A stretch of DNA of 64,000 bases from Phaeobacter sp. J2-8 (GCF_022867865.1 NZ_JALIEC010000001.1:974501-1038500); one strand, 5' to 3'. Counted from the stretch's first letter, positions 28,156 through 38,779 are shown. The notes: generated from the letters alone by a model not told the origin. Made by a program: numbers and translations.

Positions 28156-28185
28156 TGTTATGAGATAACATAAAGCCAGACGCAA
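28156..28185 (-). promoter_or_regulatory. phoA promoter with overlapping Zur-like palindrome
   Basis: TGTTATGAGATAACA (28156-28170) is a 6-3-6 perfect inverted repeat. On the minus strand TTGCGT (28185-28180), 17 bases, CATAAC (28162-28157) makes a promoter with its -10 inside the palindrome, the same layout as the ABC operon promoter. It lies about 140 bases before the phoA ATG. I see no clear Pho box. Confidence 0.6.
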
Positions 28186-28272
28186 GTATTTCTCCCCGCG
28201 GCTATTGAAAATTTTGCCGCAATGCAGCGCAGGAATCATCGGAAAACGGCGTGATTTTTCCCGACCCGACAG

Positions 28273-28301
28273 TTGACAGTGGATTTCCGACTCCCTAGCT
28301 A
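28273..28301 (+). promoter_or_regulatory. groESL promoter
   Basis: TTGACA (28273-28278), 17 bases, TAGCTA (28296-28301). Transcription would start about at the first bases of the CIRCE element. Confidence 0.8.
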
Positions 28302-28308
28302 TGCGACG

Positions 28309-28335
28309 TTAGCACTCAAACAGGGTGAGTGATAA
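28309..28335 (+). promoter_or_regulatory. CIRCE element (HrcA operator) of groESL
   Basis: TTAGCACTC, 9 bases, GAGTGATAA: the CIRCE inverted repeat with one mismatch in the right arm (consensus GAGTGCTAA). HrcA bound here represses groESL until heat shock. Confidence 0.92.
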
Positions 28336-28401
28336 TGCCCTCTGGCCCGGACGGGAACAGAGGGGGGACTGAAACTAACTTTGAGCCGAGGAGCTGCAAA
28401 G

Positions 28402-30409
<2,008 letters not shown>

Positions 30410-30434
30410 ATCACGCCTTCCAACCGGAAGACTT

Positions 30435-30466
30435 TAGGGGTCGCCTTTGGGCGGCCCCTTTTTTGT
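30435..30466 (+). terminator. Intrinsic terminator of groESL
   Basis: AGGGGTCGCC, TTTG loop, GGCGGCCCCT (one G-U pair), followed by TTTTTTG, about 25 bases after the groEL stop. Confidence 0.92.
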
Positions 30467-30544
30467 GTTTTGCGGGCATGGCCGCCATGCCTTCTTTGAA
30501 AAAACGGACCGTTGTGCTTAGTATACTCAATCTAAGGAGGGTCC

Positions 30545-31267
30545 ATGATGGTTAAGTCAATCACACTGAACGGGTGCAGTGCGGCTCTGGCTTTGGGATT
30601 CCCGGCTATGGCTGCCGCTTTGTTTATTGGGTCGGTGAAGCAATCGAATGAGGCCGAGGGCTGTCCGATTGTCCTGGATCTGAATGGCAATGGCTATATC
30701 GACATCATGGGTCACACCACGGCGCGGGAAAAAGTTTATTCCTTGTTTTCAATCGAGAAATACGTTGATTTCGACATCTTTGATGTGGGGACCCCAGAGC
30801 CGGTCGATTGGATCAAGGGGGGGCGGGACGCATTTCTTGTCGATCTTTCGGAAGGGGTGCCCGAGGGCAATCTGACCGGACGGCATTTGTTTGGCACGGT
30901 TGGGCGCAGTGAAACTGGCGAAAGCCTGGTATTCGAAAATGGATTCGAGAAACTTGCTCTGCTGGATACGGATTCGGATCGGTTCCTGGCCGGAGCAGAG
31001 CTGGCGGGGCTGGCTTTGTGGAAAGACGATGGCGACGGGCAATTCACGCCAGATGAATTGATCGAGCTGACAGATGTGAATGTGACACGGCTGCCGGTGT
31101 CACCGTCGGTTGAACCTGGCCCTTACGGCTCTGAGGTTATGTCGGCGTTTGCCGAGACCGCCGATGGTGCGACCATTTACATGGAAGACATCTGGTTCAT
31201 GACCCCGAGCGACCCGTTGGACGAGCATCGGGGTATTGGGCGATTCCTCAACATGATTGGTATGTGA
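30545..31267 (+). CDS. Exported protein with EF-hand-like calcium loops, unknown function
   Basis: 240 residues; a strong AAGGAGG precedes ATGATG at 30545. The N terminus has a hydrophobic signal or anchor segment (ALALGFPAMAAALFIG). Three short loops resemble calcium-binding DxDxDG elements: DLNGNGYID near residue 42, DTDSDRFLAGAEL near 140 and DDGDGQFTPDEL near 160. The PIVLDLNGNGY context is often seen next to RTX-type repeats. No enzyme motif is visible. It follows the groEL terminator and its 3' end is covered by an antisense reading frame. Confidence 0.65.
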   Translation: MMVKSITLNGCSAALALGFPAMAAALFIGSVKQSNEAEGCPIVLDLNGNGYIDIMGHTTAREKVYSLFSIEKYVDFDIFDVGTPEPVDWIKGGRDAFLVDLSEGVPEGNLTGRHLFGTVGRSETGESLVFENGFEKLALLDTDSDRFLAGAELAGLALWKDDGDGQFTPDELIELTDVNVTRLPVSPSVEPGPYGSEVMSAFAETADGATIYMEDIWFMTPSDPLDEHRGIGRFLNMIGM

Positions 31268-32065
31268 CCTGGCTGGGCCGGTCTTGTCGATTCGACCGGC
31301 CAGATAGATTGCAATCAGGCCCAGCACCAAGCCCCAGAAGACCTGGCCGATCTGAAAATGATTGGCACGGGGGCAAATCGCCAGATTGGGCCGGGGCACA
31401 CCGGGCAGGGCCACGCTGAGCGAGAACAGTAGATAGTCCCATTTGTTGGTCGCAATCGGGTGATGAATTTCGGCATCTTCGGTAAATTGCAGCATTTGAT
31501 TGCCGTAAAACAACGCGCCCTCATCGGCCAGCCCCTGTTGCCAGCGCCATGTCGGTGCCAGGACAACTCGGCCCGGTTCGGATGTATCCGGGGTGTCCTG
31601 CGCCGCCTGGTCGATCATGATCTGCGCAAGATCGCCCTGACCGGAAAAGATCTGGCTGTTGACATAGGTATTGGCCACAAAGAGGTCTTCGTGATCATAT
31701 TGCACCATCAGGCCATATTGATAATAGATGATGGCAAACAGGAATACGCTGTATTCAAACGCGATTGTCACAACCAAAAGGGTTTGGCCAATCAACTCAG
31801 TTGATTTCATGGCTCGAACAGAAAACAGCCAGGAGAACAACAAAATGATGGAGATAATCACATAGGGAAACAGTTCAAAGACCAGATGTTCCAGTGGCCA
31901 GGTGCTGGGCACATGGCAGCGCATGCGTGTGTTGCTGAACTCTGTGTAGTAATGAAAGGTGACTGGCACCAATAGCATGGCCAAAAACAACCATGCGTAT
32001 TGTTTCAATTGGTGAATGCGCGCGCCCATGGGATAGACGCTAGATGGTAGATCCCATTTCGGCAA
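31100..32065 (-). CDS. Multi-spanning membrane protein, unknown function
   Basis: Up to 321 residues (ATG at 32029 or TTG at 32065). About four membrane helices: YAWLFLAMLLVPVTF, FPYVIISIILLFSWLF, LLVVTIAFEYSVFLFAIIYY and VFWGLVLGLIAIYLAG, with a periplasmic or cytoplasmic domain of about 100 residues before the last. The order helix-loop-WDYLLFSLSV-helix recalls two-TM channel proteins, but no TVGYG filter is present. The last 56 codons run antisense through the EF-hand-like gene and look unstructured; the true end may be near 31250 if another one-base error is present. Confidence 0.55.
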   Translation of the reverse strand: MPKWDLPSSVYPMGARIHQLKQYAWLFLAMLLVPVTFHYYTEFSNTRMRCHVPSTWPLEHLVFELFPYVIISIILLFSWLFSVRAMKSTELIGQTLLVVTIAFEYSVFLFAIIYYQYGLMVQYDHEDLFVANTYVNSQIFSGQGDLAQIMIDQAAQDTPDTSEPGRVVLAPTWRWQQGLADEGALFYGNQMLQFTEDAEIHHPIATNKWDYLLFSLSVALPGVPRPNLAICPRANHFQIGQVFWGLVLGLIAIYLAGRIDKTGPARSHTNHVEESPNTPMLVQRVARGHEPDVFHVNGRTIGGLGKRRHNLRAVRARFNRR

Positions 32066-32139
32066 GCCAAGATTTCCGGGTGGGGTTGCCGGGCGTTTTT
32101 GCCGGGTGGATCTGTCTGCGGTCTATTGGGGGGGGGGCG

Positions 32140-32934
32140 CTAGAAATCGACGGTCACACCGGGCAGGTTCAGCGCCTTGATCAATTCGCGCAATTCCTGG
32201 CGGGCGGCGATGTTGGACATGTTGAGTTGCCGCACGCCCGCATCGCGCAGGTCCAACAGCGTCAACCCACGGGGGAACAATTCGCGAAAGACAACCCGTT
32301 CGGAGAACCCGGGCCCGACGCGGAAGCCGATGCGTTTGGCCAGCCGCGCGACCGCGTTTTCCATCTTCATCTTGTTGACCATCTGCTGAGACCCGACGCG
32401 GTTGCGCAGCACGATCCAGTCAATCGGCTTTTGTCCGGCCTGTGCCCGCATCTGCCGCGCCCGCCAGACCATTTCGGAATAGACGGAGGGCCCGGTGATG
32501 TTTTCGCCCGAGGTGTCGATATGTGCCAGCAGGTCAAAGTCGATGAAGCTGTCGTTCAGTGGTGTGACCAAGGTGTCGGCCATCGCATGCGCGGTTTGGC
32601 TGAGTTTGGTGTGCGACCCCGGACAATCGATCAGGATGAAGTCATTGTTCGGGTGCAAGGTGGCAAGGGCGTCGTGCAGTCTGGTGTCGTCACCGGTGGC
32701 GCCATTGGCCCGATCTGGCAGATCGAGGTAGTACGGCGACGGCAGGCTCAGGCCGATTTCGGCCATATGGCTGCTGCGGTTGTGCATGTAGCGGCCAAAG
32801 GTTTTCTGCCGCAGGTCAAGGTCAAGCACGCCAACACGGTGCCCCATCCGCGCAAGCGCCGTGGCCACATGCATGGACACGGTCGATTTGCCTGCGCCGC
32901 CTTTTTCATTGCCGACCACGATGAGATGCGCCAT
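32140..32934 (-). CDS. mipZ: Division plane positioning ATPase MipZ
   Basis: 264 residues of the ParA/MinD P-loop family: deviant Walker A KGGAGKST at 11-18 (start MAHLIVVGNEKGGAGKS), LDLDLRQKTFGRY after the switch, and FILIDCPGS as Walker B. The long insertion and single-ATPase context fit MipZ, which forms gradients from ParB at the poles and blocks FtsZ away from midcell in alphaproteobacteria. No parB lies next to it, which is normal for mipZ. The start has GGCAAAGGGG upstream. Confidence 0.88.
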   Translation of the reverse strand: MAHLIVVGNEKGGAGKSTVSMHVATALARMGHRVGVLDLDLRQKTFGRYMHNRSSHMAEIGLSLPSPYYLDLPDRANGATGDDTRLHDALATLHPNNDFILIDCPGSHTKLSQTAHAMADTLVTPLNDSFIDFDLLAHIDTSGENITGPSVYSEMVWRARQMRAQAGQKPIDWIVLRNRVGSQQMVNKMKMENAVARLAKRIGFRVGPGFSERVVFRELFPRGLTLLDLRDAGVRQLNMSNIAARQELRELIKALNLPGVTVDF

Positions 32935-33264
32935 GGCGCTGCCCCTTTGCCTTTAGGTCTGGCCAGAGAAGCCCGGGAATTTTCCCGAACCTTGGGCCAG
33001 TCTTATGTTCAGTGGGTTGTTCAGATTTTCCTGCTTCTTCCCATCAAGTCGGGTGGGGAGCAAGAGGGGCGGTGTGGTTTCCTGCGGGAAATCTTGTGGG
33101 GCGCCGCCGGGGCCAGCTTTGCGGTGGTTTTTCGCCACGCCGGGGCGTGTCGACAGGTTGGGGGCCAGCCCCCAAACCCCCGGGATATTTCTTGTCAGAT
33201 GAAAGGCCTGCCCCGGATGAACCTGAATGGGGTGGGGCAGGCCGGAGTTTTTGTTCGCTGCCGC
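32935..33264. other. Gene-free stretch between mipZ and the MFS exporter
   Basis: No supported ORF in 330 bases. It contains the mipZ upstream region, a GC-rich stretch and the third, diverged copy of the intergenic repeat near its right end. Any mipZ promoter must be here; I do not see a clear -35/-10 pair. Confidence 0.6.
33160..33207 (+). repeat. Intergenic repeat, copy 3 (diverged tail)
   Basis: GGGGGCC / AGCCCCC hairpin at about 33160-33173, then CCCCCGGGATATTT as in copies 1 and 2, but with CTTGTCAGATGAAAGG where the others have TTGAACAGAAGAAGG. Confidence 0.65.
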
Positions 33265-34482
33265 CTAGGCTGGCAGAGCGGCCTTTGGGCGGGTGGCGAT
33301 CACAGAAATCACCGCCAGTGCGGCGCAGATCAGGATTGCCAGGATCAGGCGGGCGGGGGAGCCATCAAAGAAGATGCCGGTGACGCCAATCATTCCGCCG
33401 CCGATCACCATTTGCAACGTGCCCCCGTAAGAGGAGGCCAGCCCGGCCATGGGGCCGTGATCCTCAAGCGCGAGCACCATTGCGGTGGGGATCACCAATC
33501 CGAGGCAGGCATTGCCCAGGGCCAGTCCGAGGATCAGGCCGACCATTGGCAAGGGGGCCAGGGCGGCCCAGATGCCAAGCAAGGTGGCAAAGGTTGCGAA
33601 GCCACAGGTGGCGATCACCACCACGCGGGTGGCGCCAAACCGGGCGCCCAGGCCAGCGGCGGCCTGTGACGCGAGGAAGAAGCCAACCGCGTTGACGGCA
33701 AAGGCGAGGCTGAATTGCTGTGGGCTGAGACCGTAAGCGCCGGTAAAGACAAACGGGGCCATGGCGATATAGACAAAGAAGCTGGCCATGCCGAAGCCGC
33801 CGACCAACGTCAGGCCCATGAAGCTTCGGTCGCGCGACAATTGGCGGATGCCGGCCATCATGCTGGCGGCATTGACCGGGCGGCGGTCCTGTGTCGCGAG
33901 CGTTTCCGGCAAGGTCCGGAATGTCAGAAACAGCGCCAGTGCCGCCGCCAGGGCCAGCACGCCAAAGATAACCCGCCAGCCGCCAAAGCCCATCAGCAGC
34001 GAGCCTGCAAGCGGTGCCAGCATGGGAGAGACGGACATCACCAACATGACCAGGGCCATCAGCCGGGTCGCGCTTTCGCCGGTGTGGCGATCGCGGATGA
34101 TGGCGCGGGGCACCACCATCAAGACCGCCGCGCCCAGGGCCTGAAACACCCGCGCCGCGATCAGCAGGCCAATGGAGGTGGCAAAGGTGCAGGCCAATGT
34201 GCCGATCAGAAAGATCACCAGCCCAAGGTACAGCGGCTTTTTGCGGCCCGCGGCATCGGACCAGGGGCCATAGGCCATCTGCGCCAGACCGAAGGCCATG
34301 AAATAGGCGGTCAATGTCATCTGGGTGGCGGCAATGGACGTGCCCAGATCACGGGTGATGTCGGGCATCGCCGGGAGGAACATGTCAATGGCAAAGGGGC
34401 CGGGAATGATCAACGCCGCCAGCACCAGCGCTTCGCGCATTAGTGAGGGGCGGGGGGAGATATCGCTTGAAACGGTTTGCAT
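33265..34482 (-). CDS. Bcr/CflA-family multidrug efflux MFS transporter
   Basis: 405 residues from the ATG at 34482 (GAGG 7 bases upstream); an upstream in-frame start at 34683 has no such site and would run into the rpmE region. Twelve membrane helices with the MFS/DHA1 motifs: DMFLPAMPDI in helix 1, GPWSDAAGRKKPLYLG between helices 2 and 3, and ARVFQALGAAVLMVVPRAIIRD. Bcr/CflA members export drugs or sulfonamides by proton antiport. It is monocistronic. Confidence 0.88.
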   Translation of the reverse strand: MQTVSSDISPRPSLMREALVLAALIIPGPFAIDMFLPAMPDITRDLGTSIAATQMTLTAYFMAFGLAQMAYGPWSDAAGRKKPLYLGLVIFLIGTLACTFATSIGLLIAARVFQALGAAVLMVVPRAIIRDRHTGESATRLMALVMLVMSVSPMLAPLAGSLLMGFGGWRVIFGVLALAAALALFLTFRTLPETLATQDRRPVNAASMMAGIRQLSRDRSFMGLTLVGGFGMASFFVYIAMAPFVFTGAYGLSPQQFSLAFAVNAVGFFLASQAAAGLGARFGATRVVVIATCGFATFATLLGIWAALAPLPMVGLILGLALGNACLGLVIPTAMVLALEDHGPMAGLASSYGGTLQMVIGGGMIGVTGIFFDGSPARLILAILICAALAVISVIATRPKAALPA

Positions 34483-34529
34483 GAAAACCTCGCTTTCACA
34501 AAATAGGGTGTAAACGTAAACGAGGGCCA

Positions 34530-34570
34530 AAAGAAAAAGGCTGCCCCGCGGATGATCCGGGGGCAGCCTT
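34530..34570 (-). terminator. Intrinsic terminator after rpmE
   Basis: 11-bp perfect stem (AAGGCTGCCCC with GGGGCAGCCTT), and on the minus strand the T-rich TTTTTCTTTT follows. It lies 28 bases after the rpmE stop. Confidence 0.9.
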
Positions 34571-34598
34571 GCGTATTTGCATGGCGTGGTTTGGGTTC

Positions 34599-34820
34599 TT
34601 AGAACCCAAGCCCCTCGTATTTCTTTTTGAACTTCGAAACGCGACCGCCCTGGTCGAGAAGACGGGTCGAGCCGCCGTTCCACGCCGGGTGAGCCGTCGG
34701 GTCAATATCCAGCGTCATGGTGTCGCCTTCCTTGCCCCAGGTGGTGCGCATCTGAACCACGGTGCCATCGGTCATTTTGACGTCGATGACGTGGTATTGG
34801 GGATGGATCTCTTGCTTCAT
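34599..34820 (-). CDS. rpmE: 50S ribosomal protein L31
   Basis: 73 residues with the L31 pattern ([46 protein letters not shown]). It has no CxxC pairs, so it is the zinc-free (C-) form normal for alphaproteobacteria. It follows rplS with an 11-base gap in the ribosomal protein set, and the terminator described at 34530 closes the unit. Confidence 0.97.
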   Translation of the reverse strand: MKQEIHPQYHVIDVKMTDGTVVQMRTTWGKEGDTMTLDIDPTAHPAWNGGSTRLLDQGGRVSKFKKKYEGLGF

Positions 34821-34831
34821 CTGCCCGCTCC

Positions 34832-35224
34832 TTACGCTTCGGCCCCGGCCTTGGCGGCCTTGGGCTTGTATGTTGCATCTTCGGCGATACGGGCCGATTT
34901 GCCGCGACGCGAGCGCAGGTAGTACAGCTTCGCGCGACGAACACGGCCGCGGCGGACCACGGTGATGCTGTCGATGTTGGTCGAAAACAGCGGGAACACA
35001 CGTTCCACGCCTTCGCCAAACGAAATCTTGCGAACGGTGAAGGAACCGGCAATGCCGTCGCCGTTTTTACGGCTGATGCAGACGCCTTCGTAGTTCTGCA
35101 CACGGGTGCGTGTGCCTTCGGTCACTTTATAGCCGACGCGAATGGTATCGCCGGCCTTGAAATCGGGAATGTCCTTCCCGAGCGAGGCGATTTGTTCCGC
35201 CTCGAGTTGTGCGATCAGGTTCAT
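34832..35224 (-). CDS. rplS: 50S ribosomal protein L19
   Basis: 130 residues. The ATG at 35224 follows AGGAG and starts [11 protein letters not shown]; a longer in-frame extension to 35311 is not typical of L19. Core motifs [40 protein letters not shown] and [14 protein letters not shown] are normal, with an Ala/Lys-rich tail. L19 sits at the 30S/50S interface. It is downstream of trmD as in most bacteria, here with an EthD-like gene inserted between. Confidence 0.96.
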   Translation of the reverse strand: MNLIAQLEAEQIASLGKDIPDFKAGDTIRVGYKVTEGTRTRVQNYEGVCISRKNGDGIAGSFTVRKISFGEGVERVFPLFSTNIDSITVVRRGRVRRAKLYYLRSRRGKSARIAEDATYKPKAAKAGAEA

Positions 35225-35502
35225 GTGATCGGCTCCTATCTGGCTCACGGTTGGTCCGTGAAGTTGGTCGGCCTCAGAGCTCTCGGTCTTCTTTCGGGTC
35301 CGTGTCATCACGCCCGCCAGAGATCAGGTCGGCTTTGCTAGTCTCGTATCACGCGTCTGGCTTCGTGGTCTGTGCATCCCCTGCCAGAAGAAGGCAGGAA
35401 TTGGCATAGGACCAGCAAGGCGCGGGATGGGCGCGGTAAACCAGAGAATGGCCGCGTATACAAGGAAAAAGACCGTCGATCCGGGCCATCGGGGCAAAGA
35501 CG

Positions 35503-35814
35503 TCAGGCGATGACTTCGCCAACCATCATCTGCGGTTCGACATTGGTGAAATTGGCGATATCGGCCACCACCGGCGGGGCCGCGGCCAATGCCGCATTCA
35601 ATGCATCCTTGTCGGCAAATGTCATTGTCGCAACCGCATGGTATTGCGCGGGTGCATCGGGGGCACCGCCGCCCAGACCCTTGGTCACCAGCACGTTTTC
35701 GATGAATGCGCCCATGTGTTCGCCCACCATCGGGATATGGGTGCCAAGGTAATAGTCCATATCGAAAGTGGTGCCATCGGTCGCCGGGTAAAGTACTTGC
35801 AGTGAAAGTGCCAT
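35503..35814 (-). CDS. EthD-domain protein
   Basis: 103 residues from the ATG at 35814 (AAAGGGG upstream). Typical EthD/dimeric alpha-beta barrel pattern: LQVLYPATDGTTFDMDYYLGTHIPMV at the N terminus, then APAQYHAVATMTFADKDALNAAL. Such proteins are small, often heme- or aromatic-binding, of uncertain role. It lies between trmD and rplS, which are adjacent in many genomes, so it is probably an insertion in the ribosomal operon. About 190 bases downstream (35315-35502) show no convincing gene. Confidence 0.8.
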   Translation of the reverse strand: MALSLQVLYPATDGTTFDMDYYLGTHIPMVGEHMGAFIENVLVTKGLGGGAPDAPAQYHAVATMTFADKDALNAALAAAPPVVADIANFTNVEPQMMVGEVIA

Positions 35815-35883
35815 CCTGTTCCCCTTTTTTAATGCGTGCAAAAACAGGCACAGGATAGCACGGACAGGGCGATAAAGCAGCTT

Positions 35884-36702
35884 CTATTCAGGGGGCTCGT
35901 TTTCCTGGCGCTTTTGCCAGGCCTGCCAAAGATCGGGACGGCGGGCGCGGGTTATGGCCTGGCCTTGGGCGTGGCGCCATTTGGCAATTTCGCCGTGATG
36001 GCCGGACAGCAACACATCCGGGATCTTGTGGCCCTGCCATTCGGCGGGTTTGGTGAATTGCGGATGTTCCAGCAACCCGTCAGAGAAGCTTTCTTCCTCG
36101 GCGCTGGCCTCATTGCCCAGCACGCCGGGCAAAAGCCGCACAGTGGCGTCAATCATCGCCTGCGCCGCGATTTCGCCGCCGGTCATGACAAAATCACCAA
36201 GGCTGACCTCGGTGATGCCATAGTGGTCGATCACCCGCTGGTCCAGACCTTCGAACCGGCCACAGATGAACACCGCACCGGGGGTGGTGGCCAGGCTTTT
36301 GGCCATGGTCTGATCAAAACGGCGGCCACGCGGCGACAGATAGATCAGCGGCCCCGGACCTTTGCGCATTGCATGGTCGATCGCCCGGCCCATGATGTCG
36401 GGGCGCAGAACCATCCCCGCGCCGCCACCGGCCGGGGTGTCATCGACATTGCGGTGCTTGCCCTCGCCGAAGTCGCGCAGGTTGACGGTATCCATTTGCC
36501 ACAGCCCGTCTTTCAACGCGCGTCCGGTCAGCGACCCGCCCAGCACGCCGGGAAACAGATCCGGGAACAAGGTGATGATCGTGGCCCGCCAGACCCCGTG
36601 CAGGTCGGCGGTGTCACCCATCAGGGGTTCGGGTTTCAACGTGGGGCGCACGGCCTTGCGGCCATGGGATTTCGTCGGTGGGGTGGGGCGGTCCTGTGTC
36701 AT
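35884..36702 (-). CDS. trmD: tRNA (guanine-37-N1)-methyltransferase
   Basis: 272 residues, the SPOUT-class enzyme that methylates G37 of tRNAs and prevents +1 frameshifting. Motifs: TLFPDLFPGVLGGSLTGRAL, DDTPAGGGAGMVLRPD, YLSPRGRRFDQ, FICGRFEGLDQR (SAM-binding trefoil knot) and SLGDFVMTGGE. The first 35 residues are a variable extension common in Rhodobacterales. It follows rimM at a distance, with a plus-strand kinase-like gene between. Confidence 0.96.
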   Translation of the reverse strand: MTQDRPTPPTKSHGRKAVRPTLKPEPLMGDTADLHGVWRATIITLFPDLFPGVLGGSLTGRALKDGLWQMDTVNLRDFGEGKHRNVDDTPAGGGAGMVLRPDIMGRAIDHAMRKGPGPLIYLSPRGRRFDQTMAKSLATTPGAVFICGRFEGLDQRVIDHYGITEVSLGDFVMTGGEIAAQAMIDATVRLLPGVLGNEASAEEESFSDGLLEHPQFTKPAEWQGHKIPDVLLSGHHGEIAKWRHAQGQAITRARRPDLWQAWQKRQENEPPE

Positions 36703-36784
36703 GATCGCTCCTTAGCGCGGCGGATGGTCGGGGGGAAGGGCCGAAGAAATTGCGCGGGCCGGGATTTCACGTCAAAAGGACTGA

Positions 36785-37678
36785 ATGATCTTGAACACCC
36801 TTCCAATGGCGGCTTGGGCCGCGTTGCGCCCGGATCTGCCCGTCGATGATGTCGAGGGGCTGGCCCCCAATGTCTGGCGGGTCCGGCGCGATGTGGTGAA
36901 GCTGTTTCCCGGCACGGATCTGGCGCGGTTTCGTCGCATTGTGCGGGCGCATCGTCAGGCCGGGCGCATTTTCCGCGAACAAAGCGATCTGAAGGCGCAG
37001 CGCCTGCTGGGCTTTGCTGAGGATGAGCGCGCGTTGCTGCTGGATTTTGTGCCGGGCCAGTCGGGGCGTCGGGCGTTGCAGACGGGAACAAGCCCGGACA
37101 GGATCATGATGCAGGCCGGCGCTTGGCTGCATCGCTTTCATGATGCACGCGACACCAGCCTGGGGCGGTTCGATCCGCTGGGTGCGTTAGAGCGCCTGCC
37201 CATGGCACCGGAATGTGCCGAGGCTGCGGGATATGCCGCCGCGCATCAGGCACTGCGCGCTGCGGCAGAGACGCTGCAGGGGCGCACTGTGCGCCGCGCG
37301 GTGTTGCACGGGGACATGACGCTGGCAAATCTGCTGTTTGATGGCGACAGGATCACCGGGATTGATTTCGAAAATCTGGCGCAGCATCCAGTGGGCCGCG
37401 ATGTCGGAGAGATTTGGGCAGATCTGGTGTTGTATCTGCCGGAATTGCCGGGGGAACCGGGCCTGATGCCCGGTGCATGGCGGCGGTCTTTTTCACGGCA
37501 TTGTAAAGGGTTGGAACAGGACGTCGCCGAATTCTATACCCGTCATCGGTTGTTGAAGGCCTGGGCCGCCATACCGGCGCAAATGCAGGATCGTGGCCCG
37601 GTGCGGGCGCAGCATCTGGCGCGCCTGTTGGCCTTGCAAACACGTGGGGCGTTTGCGCCGCCGCAATCCACAGGTTAG
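36785..37678 (+). CDS. APH-family phosphotransferase
   Basis: 297 residues of the aminoglycoside/choline kinase fold. Catalytic loop [11 protein letters not shown] (Brenner-type HxDxxxxN) and the metal site [11 protein letters not shown] are present. Substrate is unknown; such genes in this position are not tied to drug resistance. It is on the opposite strand to its neighbours and its last bases overlap the rimM stop by 4, suggesting insertion in the trmD-rimM interval. Confidence 0.8.
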   Translation: MILNTLPMAAWAALRPDLPVDDVEGLAPNVWRVRRDVVKLFPGTDLARFRRIVRAHRQAGRIFREQSDLKAQRLLGFAEDERALLLDFVPGQSGRRALQTGTSPDRIMMQAGAWLHRFHDARDTSLGRFDPLGALERLPMAPECAEAAGYAAAHQALRAAAETLQGRTVRRAVLHGDMTLANLLFDGDRITGIDFENLAQHPVGRDVGEIWADLVLYLPELPGEPGLMPGAWRRSFSRHCKGLEQDVAEFYTRHRLLKAWAAIPAQMQDRGPVRAQHLARLLALQTRGAFAPPQSTG

Positions 37679-38196
37679 GCCGGATCCGCGTCGGGAAACA
37701 ATCCGATTGGCGGATCGGCCACGATACGCCCGGTGGCCATATCCACGGTGGGCACAGCGGCACGGGTGAACGGCAACAGCACGGAGGTCTTCAATCCCGG
37801 TCCGTGAATTTCCAGCAAATCATCGGCGCCATGGTTGTGCACCGCTTTGACCGTGCCCAATACGGCACCGCCGGTGTCCTGCACCGTCATCCCGATCAGA
37901 TCGGCATGGTAGAATTCATCATCCGGCAAATCGGGCAACCGGTCTCTTGGGGCAAAAAGCTGAACCCCGCGCAGATCATCAGCGGCCTCTTTGGTCAGCA
38001 CGCCCGACAAACGCGCGGCAAAGCCGTTCTTGACCGCGCGATCCAGCGCAAGATCAAAACTGCGCCCGCCATCTTCGGTAAACAACGGGCCGTAATCGGC
38101 AATGGCAAGCGGCTCTGCGGTAAAGCTTTTGATCCGCACCTCGCCGTGGACGCCAAAAGCGCCGGCAATTGCCCCAACACAGACCAGTTCGGTCAT
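37675..38196 (-). CDS. rimM: Ribosome maturation factor RimM
   Basis: 173 residues from the ATG at 38196. N-terminal beta barrel ([20 protein letters not shown]) and C-terminal PRC-barrel ([41 protein letters not shown]). RimM assists assembly of the 30S head and binds S19. It overlaps the small TTG-started gene upstream (ATGA), in the rpsP-rimM-trmD order. Confidence 0.95.
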   Translation of the reverse strand: MTELVCVGAIAGAFGVHGEVRIKSFTAEPLAIADYGPLFTEDGGRSFDLALDRAVKNGFAARLSGVLTKEAADDLRGVQLFAPRDRLPDLPDDEFYHADLIGMTVQDTGGAVLGTVKAVHNHGADDLLEIHGPGLKTSVLLPFTRAAVPTVDMATGRIVADPPIGLFPDADPA

Positions 38197-38336
38197 TGTG
38201 TACCCTCTCCGCAGTAGCCAGCGCGCACCCATTGCCCGCCTGACGATTCACATGCCCCGTGCTGTTCGGAACGTTCGAACAGCATACCGGCCACAAACGC
38301 AGTCGCGACAAAAAAGATCAATCGGATCAGGCGCAA
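38193..38336 (-). CDS. 47-residue single-span membrane protein between rpsP and rimM
   Basis: TTG start at 38336, then [19 protein letters not shown] (one membrane helix), then a short polar tail with a Cys pair ([15 protein letters not shown]). Its TGA overlaps the rimM ATG (ATGA), which supports real translation and coupling. I recall similar short proteins between rpsP and rimM in Rhodobacterales, but no function. No strong ribosome binding site is visible before the TTG. Confidence 0.6.
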   Translation of the reverse strand: MRLIRLIFFVATAFVAGMLFERSEQHGACESSGGQWVRAGYCGEGTQ

Positions 38337-38353
38337 GTCAGATATCGCTTTGC

Positions 38354-38380
38354 AAAAGGCCCGGACATATCGTCCGGGCC
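38354..38380 (-). terminator. Hairpin/attenuator between rpsP and the small membrane protein gene
   Basis: GGCCCGGAC / GTCCGGGCC 9-bp stem, 5-base loop, then TTTT on the minus strand. It lies just after rpsP and could reduce read-through into the rimM part of the operon. Confidence 0.65.
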
Positions 38381-38392
38381 CAGAACCACAGC

Positions 38393-38779
38393 TTATTCTG
38401 CGGCGGCGTCTTCTGCCGGTGCGGCAGCGGCTTCGGCCGCTTCAGCTGCCTTGGCGGCTTTTTCTTCAGCGCGTTCCTGAGCTTTCTTGCCCGGCTCACC
38501 TTTTTTCAGGTTGGCGCGCTCTTTCTTCTCCAGAACGCCGGCCGCTTCCAGGAAACGGGCCACGCGGTCGGTGGGCTGGCCGCCCTGGCCGAGCCAGTAT
38601 TGCACGCGCTCCAGGTCCATTTTCACGCGCTCTTCGCTGTCTTTCGGCAGCAGCGGGTTATAGGTGCCCAGACGTTCGATGTAACGACCATCGCGCGGCA
38701 TGCGGCTGTCGGAGGCCACGATGCGGTAAAAGGGACGTTTTTTCGAGCCGCCGCGGGCGAGACGAATTTTGATGGCCAT
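38393..38779 (-). CDS. rpsP: 30S ribosomal protein S16
   Basis: 128 residues. Residues 1-85 are standard S16 ([46 protein letters not shown]); a Lys/Ala/Glu-rich tail follows, as is usual in alphaproteobacteria. Good AGGAG upstream of the ATG. Confidence 0.97.
   Translation of the reverse strand: MAIKIRLARGGSKKRPFYRIVASDSRMPRDGRYIERLGTYNPLLPKDSEERVKMDLERVQYWLGQGGQPTDRVARFLEAAGVLEKKERANLKKGEPGKKAQERAEEKAAKAAEAAEAAAAPAEDAAAE

Noticed and set aside
35324-35502. A short frame with a hydrophobic segment (VFFLVYAAILWFTAPIP) on the minus strand before rplS
   Set aside because: No ribosome binding site or good start codon, and the competing frame is equally open. It may be a small membrane protein, but evidence is too thin.
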